Shown piece by piece: positions 1 to 4,189 of a stretch of 8,261 nt of DNA. Source of the stretch: Lachnospira sp. (GTDB lineage: Bacteria; Bacillota; Clostridia; Lachnospirales; Lachnospiraceae); contig JAGAJD010000218.1 in the NCBI GenBank assembly GCA_017626275.1, positions 1 through 8,261 of the forward strand. Direction: 5' to 3'. How positions within the stretch are numbered: position 1 is the stretch's first letter; the number at the start of each line of letters is the position of its first letter. The translations under genes were made by a program, and so were the position numbers. The notes below the pieces were generated by a model. That model was not told where the DNA came from. It saw only the letters and a program-made list of their open reading frames with translations, and did no database searches.

Positions 1-45
1 ACCAACTTCCTTGCCTTCCATATTGTAAACAGATACGTTTGCCAT
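1..45 (-). CDS. rplD: 50S ribosomal protein L4, N-terminal fragment (runs off the window)
   Basis: Only the first 15 codons are inside the window, reading MANVSVYNMEGKEVG on the minus strand. This is the usual start of a bacterial L4 (uL4), which binds 23S rRNA, lines the peptide exit tunnel and in gamma-proteobacteria also represses its own S10 operon. The start is supported by an AAGGAGG ribosome binding site just upstream. Its position directly after rplC, with a 28-base gap, is the standard S10 operon order. The identification rests on this short peptide together with gene order. The gene continues beyond base 1, so nothing can be said about the rest of the protein. Confidence 0.9.
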   Translation of the reverse strand, partial: MANVSVYNMEGKEVG

Positions 46-73
46 CTGTGTGGTCCTCCTTCCCTAGTAAAAA

Positions 74-709
74 CTACTTTCCTGCTTTTACTGTTTCTTT
101 CAGTGTTACTAATGATTTCTTAGGTCCAGGTACTGCACCCTTAACTAAGATTACGTTGTTTTCAACATCAACTCTTACTACTTCAAGATTCTGAACTGTG
201 ATTCTCTTAGAACCCATATGTCCAGGCATTCCTTTTCCCTTGAATACTCTACCAGGTGTTGTAGCTGATCCATTTGAACCCTGATGTCTGTGGAACTTAG
301 AACCGTGAGCCATAGGTCCTCTTGACTGGCCTAATCTCTTGATTGCGCCCTGAAAACCTTTACCCTTTGAAATAGCAGTAGCATCTACCTTATCGACTGC
401 CGCAAAAATGTCAGCCTTGATTTCGTCTTTTACAGAATAATCTGCTGCATTTTCAAATCTGAATTCTCTTACAAATCTCTTGTAAGGAACCTCTGCCTTA
501 TCAAAATGTCCCTTTACCGGCTTGCTGACTAACTTTTCTTTAATGTCTGCAAAACCTACCTGAACTGCTGCGTAACCGTCATTTTCAACAGTCTTTACTT
601 GTGTCACTACACAAGGACCTGCCTGAAGAACAGTTACAGGTGTTAAAACACCGTCTTCGTTGAAGATTTGAGTCATTCCGACTTTTGTAGCTAAAATTGC
701 TTTCTTCAT
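74..709 (-). CDS. rplC: 50S ribosomal protein L3
   Basis: This encodes a complete 211-residue L3 (uL3), one of the early-assembling proteins of the large subunit; it binds 23S rRNA and reaches toward the peptidyl transferase centre. The start [16 protein letters not shown] is typical. The conserved core is clear: [12 protein letters not shown] at about residues 114-125, then [17 protein letters not shown] at 131-147 and [17 protein letters not shown] at 150-166, the extended loop that enters the rRNA core. Length is normal for the family. An AGGAGG site lies 7 bases before the ATG. The gene sits second in the S10 operon, 28 bases ahead of rplD but 251 bases after rpsJ. That long upstream spacer holds a structured RNA, so L3 translation is probably controlled separately from S10. 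Confidence 0.98.
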   Translation of the reverse strand: MKKAILATKVGMTQIFNEDGVLTPVTVLQAGPCVVTQVKTVENDGYAAVQVGFADIKEKLVSKPVKGHFDKAEVPYKRFVREFRFENAADYSVKDEIKADIFAAVDKVDATAISKGKGFQGAIKRLGQSRGPMAHGSKFHRHQGSNGSATTPGRVFKGKGMPGHMGSKRITVQNLEVVRVDVENNVILVKGAVPGPKKSLVTLKETVKAGK

Positions 710-716
710 TGATTTT

Positions 717-722
717 CCTCCT
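717..722 (-). promoter_or_regulatory. Ribosome binding site of rplC
   Basis: AGGAGG on the minus strand, 7 bases before the rplC ATG. It lies about 15 bases after the last stem of the structured RNA at 729-823, so folding of that RNA or protein bound to it could block ribosome access. Confidence 0.85.
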
Positions 723-728
723 GTTTAA

Positions 729-823
729 TCTACAGCGGACAAGGTGATTACGCTGAATCCGGTGCAATCACTTTATTTCTACAACCGGAAATATAATGCG
801 TAAGCGCATCTTGTCATCCTAGA
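729..823 (-). ncRNA. Candidate cis-regulatory RNA upstream of rplC: three-way junction with pseudoknot
   Basis: On the minus strand this stretch folds compactly. P1 is GACAAG (815-810) pairing with CUUGUC (743-738). Inside P1, with no unpaired base at either junction, are two hairpins. P2 is AUGCG-CUUA-CGCAU (809-796). P3 is GUGAUUGC...GCGUAAUCAC (771-744), 6+2 bp with a two-base bulge. The linker between them (795-772) carries UCCGGU (789-784), complementary to ACCGGA (763-758) in the P3 loop, giving a 6-bp pseudoknot. A short outer pairing UCUA/UAGA (823-820 with 732-729) may extend P1 past an internal loop. The rplC ribosome binding site follows directly. Ribosomal protein operons often carry such autoregulatory RNAs; I do not recognise this as a named family. 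The pairing is read from sequence, and the regulatory role is inferred. Confidence 0.6.
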
Positions 824-835
824 ACAGCCAATATA

Positions 836-892
836 AGTGGAACCTGCACCACTGTGTTGCATTGTGTGTTACACTAATCAGACACGCATGCA
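836..892 (-). other. Two weaker hairpins in the rpsJ-rplC spacer
   Basis: Upstream of the compact RNA the spacer shows two less convincing foldings. One is AGTGG (836-840) against CCACT (849-853) with an 8-base loop. The other is TGCAT (858-862) against ATGCA (888-892), continued by GTGT (866-869) against ACAC (882-885) across an internal loop. They could be extra domains of the same leader or chance pairings. No reading frame or promoter stands out here. Confidence 0.25.
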
Positions 893-951
893 TAAGTTGC
901 TTCTATATTAAACCCTTAGGATTATTGCTCTTATTAATGAAAAAATTTTGT

Positions 952-973
952 GATAATGAATTAGTTCATTACC
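952..973 (-). other. Hairpin enclosing the rpsJ stop codon
   Basis: GGUAAUGAA (973-965) can pair with UUCAUUAUC (960-952) over nine positions, including one G-U pair. The 4-base loop CUAA contains the TAA stop of rpsJ. A run AAAATTTTTT follows a few bases later on the minus strand. It is too AT-rich and too far from the T-run to be a convincing terminator. It may mark an mRNA end or processing point that separates rpsJ from rplC expression. Confidence 0.35.
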
Positions 974-1275
974 TTCAAGTTGATGAATACACCAGCCGGC
1001 ATCTCTAACTTAGATAATGCATCTACTGTCTTCTGAGATGGTGATAATACATCGATTAATCTCTTATGAGTTCTCTGCTCGAACTGTTCTCTTGAATCCT
1101 TGTACTTGTGAACAGCTCTAAGAATTGTAACAACTTCCTTCTTTGTTGGAAGAGGTACCGGACCACTTACCTGTGCTCCTGTCTTCTTAGCAGTTTCGAT
1201 GATTTTCTTTGCTGACTGATCAATCAACTGATGATCATAAGCTTTCAGTGTAATTCTAATTACCTGATTTGCCAT
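961..1275 (-). CDS. rpsJ: 30S ribosomal protein S10 (NusE)
   Basis: This encodes a 104-residue S10 (uS10), a protein of the 30S head that, as NusE, also joins NusB in transcription antitermination. Features seen are [19 protein letters not shown] at the N-terminus, [22 protein letters not shown] at about 38-59 and the invariant [12 protein letters not shown] at 68-79. The length matches the family. The open frame continues upstream to 1362, but that extension lies in the structured leader, is unlike S10 and would make the protein 29 residues too long. The start at 1275 is chosen because it restores family length and follows AAGGAGG. The spacer between that site and the ATG is long (11 bases) and includes seven T residues. 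It is the first gene of the S10 operon. Confidence 0.98.
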
Positions 1276-1279
1276 AAAA

Positions 1280-1301
1280 AAAGTCGCCTCCTTCGCACTT
1301 T
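1280..1301 (-). promoter_or_regulatory. rpsJ ribosome binding site displayed in a small hairpin loop
   Basis: The Shine-Dalgarno sequence AAGGAGG (1293-1287) exactly fills a 7-base loop. The loop is closed by CG/CG (1295-1294 with 1286-1285), one bulged base and AAAGU/ACUUU (1301-1297 with 1284-1280). Seven U residues then lead into the ATG. The stem is weak, so it probably presents the site rather than hides it. The hairpin plus U-run also looks superficially like a leaky terminator. Confidence 0.45.
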
Positions 1302-1314
1302 CTAAATTTAAGTA

Positions 1315-1432
1315 CGACAAGCGGTGACTGTACACACTCCCACGTGTATCACAATGTCTCATTGTGAAATATTAACGTGTCATCTTTTCTTCTCTTACAG
1401 ATGATTATTTGTACAGTGACTTGTCGCCAGAA
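1315..1432 (-). ncRNA. S10 operon leader, 3' structured domain
   Basis: On the minus strand CGACAAG (1426-1420) pairs with CUUGUCG (1321-1315). After a 2x5 internal loop, ACUGUACA (1417-1410) pairs with UGUACAGU (1334-1327), so two helices of 7 and 8 bp hold a domain together. Inside are ACGTG/CACGT pairing (1379-1375 with 1345-1341) and a strong hairpin UCACAAUG-AGA-CAUUGUGA (1367-1349). The 5' edge reads UUCUGGCGACAAG, which resembles the start of the structured RNA before rplC. The domain ends about 22 bases before the rpsJ ribosome binding site, a suitable place for feedback control by a ribosomal protein. The pairing is read from sequence, and the control is inferred. Confidence 0.55.
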
Positions 1433-1437
1433 TTATT

Positions 1438-1508
1438 TGACATTCGCTCCACGGAAAACCTGCGGTTATGCGCCGCAGCAACCTCACGCTTCACAGCTAT
1501 CAATGTCA
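1438..1508 (-). ncRNA. S10 operon leader, 5' structured domain
   Basis: The transcript expected from the promoter at 1520-1548 would begin with this domain. UGACAUU (1508-1502) pairs with AAUGUCA (1444-1438). Within it, CUGCGG-CGCAUAA-CCGCAG (1478-1460) forms a stable GC-rich hairpin. No T-run follows, so it is not a terminator. Together with the 3' domain it fills most of a leader of about 237 nt. Confidence 0.45.
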
Positions 1509-1518
1509 CAGCAATAGC

Positions 1519-1538
1519 TAGTATACACGAGTATACTA
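1519..1538. promoter_or_regulatory. Perfect palindrome overlapping the S10 promoter -10 box (possible operator)
   Basis: TAGTATAC, a 4-base spacer ACGA, then GTATACTA: a perfect 8+8 inverted repeat. It covers the whole -10 hexamer of the minus-strand promoter and part of its spacer. Such placement would suit a dimeric repressor. The half-sites also contain TATACT, so the symmetry might simply reflect two overlapping -10-like sequences. Confidence 0.35.
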
Positions 1539-1548
1539 ATAAAATCAA
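1520..1548 (-). promoter_or_regulatory. Sigma-A type promoter of the S10 operon
   Basis: Minus-strand -35 TTGATT (1548-1543) and -10 TATACT (1525-1520) are separated by exactly 17 bases. Transcription should begin near 1513, giving an untranslated leader of roughly 237 nt before rpsJ. It is the best promoter match in the gene-free stretch and is positioned to drive rpsJ-rplC-rplD. Confidence 0.7.
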
Positions 1549-1549
1549 C

Positions 1550-1578
1550 CTGTTATTTTGTTCTTTTTTTAATACAAT
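1550..1578 (+). promoter_or_regulatory. Plus-strand promoter for the candidate small RNA
   Basis: The -10 TACAAT (1573-1578) is preceded by a weak -35 CTGTTA (1550-1555) at 17 bases. The predicted start, near 1584, falls at the foot of the long hairpin, which supports this direction of transcription. The -35 box lies back to back with that of the S10 promoter, so the two units diverge. Confidence 0.45.
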
Positions 1579-1581
1579 GCA

Positions 1582-1707
1582 GAGAAAAGGGGGTGGCAGC
1601 AGGACACGCTTCCGCTCGGATAACCACGTAGCGGATACTAAGGCTGCAAAATACGCAGCCTAAGTACCGACGCGGTTATAACAGTCCTTCCGCCACCCGC
1701 TTTTCTC
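1582..1707 (+). ncRNA. Long bubble-containing hairpin RNA, candidate 6S RNA
   Basis: The stretch folds end to end into one hairpin. The closing stem is GAGAAAAG (1582-1589) with CTTTTCTC (1700-1707), GGGTGGC (1591-1597) with GCCACCC (1692-1698), and AGGAC (1601-1605) with GTCCT (1684-1688). Next comes an asymmetric bubble, 14 bases (1606-1619) against 4 (1680-1683). The terminal stem is ATAACC/GGTTAT (1620-1625, 1674-1679), CGT/ACG, CGG/CCG, TACT/AGTA and AGGCTGC/GCAGCCT (1641-1647, 1655-1661) with a 7-base loop. This closing stem, open bubble and terminal stem is how 6S RNA mimics an open promoter to bind RNA polymerase. At 126 nt it is shorter than usual 6S RNA and the bubble is lopsided, so the family is not certain. 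Strand is chosen from the promoter and terminator around it. Confidence 0.45.
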
Positions 1708-1733
1708 CCGACCGTGATGGCTCCGGGAGTTTT
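1705..1733 (+). terminator. Terminator-like hairpin after the candidate small RNA
   Basis: CTCCCG (1705-1710) pairs with CGGGAG (1724-1729), followed by TTTT. The T-run is short, so termination may be partial. The left arm shares three bases with the closing stem of the upstream hairpin, so the two cannot both be fully paired. Confidence 0.45.
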
Positions 1734-1845
1734 AGCTCTCCTTTCACACCCTCCCCTGCTCCTTGGCAAAACAAAATTTGCAGTGCTGTTTCTTCCTATT
1801 ATAATATGTATTCTGTTTTTAACTTTAAGTCAGCTTCCTATTTGA
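1734..1845. other. Remaining gene-free stretch before the zinc-ribbon gene
   Basis: I see no open frame or clear RNA here. The overlapping TATTATAATA at 1797-1806 offers a -10-like TATAAT on both strands but lacks a well-spaced -35 partner. GCAAA...TTTGC around 1766-1781 is a weak hairpin. No convincing terminator follows the zinc-ribbon gene that ends at 1846, so some transcripts may read on toward the S10 operon. Confidence 0.3.
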
Positions 1846-2784
1846 TTAATAAAACATACTCTTCATACTGCTTAAACCGCTTAAGCTCTTAAAGCCTGAC
1901 GGCACATAAATACCGACAGCTTTGCTCATAATAATAATTGTGACAATAAGAAATACTATAACGGCTGCCGCAATTACATATGAAAGTTTGTTTTCCTCGC
2001 AGATTCCTGTCATAGATGCATATATATAACAGATTGCCAATACATTTCCAAGATAAAAAATTCCAATTCCCAAAGGAACATTAATCCATATCAGCACACA
2101 ACCGGCAAGCATAAACGGTATCACTGCAGCACTTCTTATACTTGTAATGGCAAGTGCCTTATTAAAGTTCATTTCAGCTTTAACACTCTTTCCTGCCGCA
2201 AAAAAGATTAATGCAAAAATTGCCGAAAAGATAAGTGAAAACAGTAATGTAATAAAGAAACCTTTTACTAATGAAATATTATATCCCTTGCCTAAACTAT
2301 ATGTTGAGAGCAGTGATAAAACACTTGAAAATGCTGAATTAACCTTAAATGCACATATCAAACCAAAAATTCCGGCAATTACTGCCTGGAGAGCAATAAG
2401 AACTATTGAAACCACCATATCCGCCTTTGCAACATAACGACGTCCTGCCTCTGCAGGTGCTTTAAAAATTTCCAGAAGATTCTTCCATGTATTTCCGGCA
2501 ACTTCCATTCCCTGCTGCATATATTCATTAGCCTTCTGCTGCATTTGCTGTGCATTAAACTGGCTGTTCTGCTGCCAGCTATTCATCTGTTGACCATTCA
2601 TTTGGGGTCCATTCATCTGCTGTCCGTTCATATTCATGTTCATGTTGTTCTGAGCAGCGTTAGCATACTGATTATTCATCTGCTGTGCTGCATTAGCTGC
2701 TGCCTGCTGTGCTGCAACATTTCCAGCGCAGCTGCATACTTCTCCTTCTTCCAAAGGCTTTCCACAATATTTACAAAATGCCAT
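1846..2784 (-). CDS. Zinc-ribbon polytopic membrane protein with Q/N/M-rich linker (Yip1-like topology)
   Basis: This is a 312-residue protein of unknown function. Residues 4-19 form a short zinc-ribbon-like knuckle pair: CKYC at 4-7 and CSC at 17-19, where the second is CxC instead of the usual CxxC. Residues 22-92 are low complexity, rich in Gln, Asn, Met and Ala, with tandem QQMNG-like units at about 49-70. The C-terminal half has about five hydrophobic helices, near 123-146, 176-197, 212-234, 238-262 and 269-290, as in Yip1-type families. The frame is open to 2829, but the start at 2784 is preferred. It begins directly with the zinc knuckle, follows AAGGAAGG at a 9-base spacing, and avoids overlapping the upstream gene, which ends 22 bases before. 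It is the second gene of a two-gene unit with another zinc-ribbon membrane protein. Confidence 0.85.
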   Translation of the reverse strand: MAFCKYCGKPLEEGEVCSCAGNVAAQQAAANAAQQMNNQYANAAQNNMNMNMNGQQMNGPQMNGQQMNSWQQNSQFNAQQMQQKANEYMQQGMEVAGNTWKNLLEIFKAPAEAGRRYVAKADMVVSIVLIALQAVIAGIFGLICAFKVNSAFSSVLSLLSTYSLGKGYNISLVKGFFITLLFSLIFSAIFALIFFAAGKSVKAEMNFNKALAITSIRSAAVIPFMLAGCVLIWINVPLGIGIFYLGNVLAICYIYASMTGICEENKLSYVIAAAVIVFLIVTIIIMSKAVGIYVPSGFKSLSGLSSMKSMFY

Positions 2785-2806
2785 TTTACTTTTCCTTCCT
2801 TTCTCT

Positions 2807-4063
2807 TTATGAAATATACAGACTGACACTCATATTATACAACTGCCACTGCCCGTTATTATACTTATAGCTAAATGACGCTGAAGCCGAATTATTCTTA
2901 CCTTCTCTTGTCTCATTATTATACTTATATACATAAGAACCTATAAGACTGTAGCTCGCTGTAATCTTAATATACGGAAATCCGTCACTGGAATCAATAT
3001 ATACCTTTGATGAACTTTCCTTAACCGAAACATTTGCAAGAGACAGGCTCTTCACATCACGATAAGAAGAATGACATTCTCCCAAAATATTCCTTGTATA
3101 ATAATTATTCAGCGTCGTCTCTGCCGAAGCCAGACAATTAAGACCAACATCAGAAAATTTCTTCTGCTCCACAGCCGCAGGAACAATTTTCTCCAAATCC
3201 TGTTTTGCCTGATTCTTTGCCGCTTCAATCATATCGCTCTTATATGTAAGCTGTGATGCAGAAACACTGTAAATATCACCTGTTCCGTAAAAATTCACAA
3301 CTTCCTCAACATCGTTTGCATATTCACTTACAACTTTAATCTCATTGTCTCCCTGAAAAAGAAACGGAATGACATAATAATCAATCTTTTCGGTAGACTT
3401 ATTATCAGACATGTAGCTGCGATTCACTTCTGTTCCATTGATATAGAGCTTACTTCCTGACGGAACCTTTACAACACTATCAAATGCAACAACACCGTCC
3501 GAGCTTACCTTATAGCTGTCAAAAAACAGCATAGCCTTTGAATCCATTTTATCAAGATTAACATACTTTGATTTTGAAGATGCACCCGGACATGAATATG
3601 TAACCGCAACCACCTTGCTTCCCAAAGCGGCATCTACATCGTACTTTTCTTTTAAAGCACTGACATCCTGTGCCGTAATATTAATAACAGTTGCAACAGA
3701 TTTTTCTTCATTCACTTTAATATATGCTTCCTTTGTAAGGAATTCACTTTCAGGCAGATTCATAAGGGAATATGCCTTATCCCAGTTTCCCTCTTCAACC
3801 GCTTTGACATACTTAACTGCCAGCTTCTTATAATCCGTAACCGACTTTCCCACACTGACAAATACTATTACTGCCACTATCACTGCTGCCACTGCTGCAA
3901 TCAAACCAATCATATTTTTTGAAAGCTTAAAAGCTGCCGGCTGCTGTGGCTGCCCTGCGACTGTATTCGGCGGAACCTGATTTTCTTCCATAATCCTCGT
4001 TCCACAGTTTTCACAAAAAACAGCATCATCGTCGTTTTTCGTTCCACAATTTGGACAAAACAT
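2807..4063 (-). CDS. Zinc-ribbon membrane-anchored protein, TcaA-like
   Basis: This is a 418-residue protein. It opens with a standard zinc ribbon, CPNC at 3-6 and CENC at 17-20, followed by a Pro/Gln-rich linker (27-43). One strong membrane helix lies at about 51-71, and the rest, about 345 residues, should lie outside the cell. After the membrane come a helical segment (75-115), a beta-rich part including VPSGSKLYINGTEV at 200-213, and a C-terminal NTF2-like stretch (about 275-418) ending in alternating beta strands. The order cytoplasmic zinc ribbon, single helix, repeated small extracellular domains resembles TcaA/YvbJ proteins of Firmicutes, linked to cell-wall stress and glycopeptide response. 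That assignment is by architecture only. The start is supported by GGAGGAG 5 bases upstream. It is co-directional with, and 22 bases from, a second zinc-ribbon gene. Confidence 0.85.
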   Translation of the reverse strand: MFCPNCGTKNDDDAVFCENCGTRIMEENQVPPNTVAGQPQQPAAFKLSKNMIGLIAAVAAVIVAVIVFVSVGKSVTDYKKLAVKYVKAVEEGNWDKAYSLMNLPESEFLTKEAYIKVNEEKSVATVINITAQDVSALKEKYDVDAALGSKVVAVTYSCPGASSKSKYVNLDKMDSKAMLFFDSYKVSSDGVVAFDSVVKVPSGSKLYINGTEVNRSYMSDNKSTEKIDYYVIPFLFQGDNEIKVVSEYANDVEEVVNFYGTGDIYSVSASQLTYKSDMIEAAKNQAKQDLEKIVPAAVEQKKFSDVGLNCLASAETTLNNYYTRNILGECHSSYRDVKSLSLANVSVKESSSKVYIDSSDGFPYIKITASYSLIGSYVYKYNNETREGKNNSASASFSYKYNNGQWQLYNMSVSLYIS

Positions 4064-4097
4064 TTACACTCCTCCATATTTCTTAAAATTTTTACAA

Positions 4098-4125
4098 TTT
4101 ATAATATTTTTTTAATAAATTGCAA
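4098..4125 (-). promoter_or_regulatory. Promoter-like sequence, proximal, for the zinc-ribbon gene pair
   Basis: Minus-strand TTGCAA (4125-4120) and TATAAA (4103-4098) are 16 bases apart in very AT-rich sequence. Transcription would start near 4091, leaving a short untranslated leader before the ATG at 4063. Confidence 0.45.
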
Positions 4126-4134
4126 CCGTAGATA

Positions 4135-4163
4135 AGTTTATCATGCTATTAATATCTTGTCAA
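4135..4163 (-). promoter_or_regulatory. Promoter-like sequence, distal, for the zinc-ribbon gene pair
   Basis: Minus-strand -35 TTGACA (4163-4158), a perfect consensus, and -10 TAAACT (4140-4135) are separated by 17 bases. It lies in the 126-base gap after the ABC-F gene, where I see no clear terminator. The zinc-ribbon pair is therefore probably an independent unit that may also receive readthrough. Confidence 0.5.
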
Positions 4164-4189
4164 AATATGTCATATGGTACTTTAGGTCA

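Noticed and set aside
1276..1362. N-terminal extension of S10 by 29 residues (frame open to 1362)
   Set aside because: The extension lies in the structured leader, is not S10-like, would exceed family length, and the internal ATG at 1275 has a proper ribosome binding site.
1409..1663. Plus-strand open frame of 84 codons across the S10 promoter and the candidate small RNA
   Set aside because: It runs through promoter, palindrome and hairpin sequence, has no ribosome binding site and a composition unlike a protein gene. The open frame is probably chance.
2785..2829. Longer start of the second zinc-ribbon protein at 2829
   Set aside because: It would overlap the upstream gene and add 15 residues before the zinc knuckle. 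The ATG at 2784 has AAGGAAGG at good spacing.
4126..4189. Terminator after the uup gene
   Set aside because: No stem followed by a T-run on the minus strand was found; CATATG-type symmetry here is too short.
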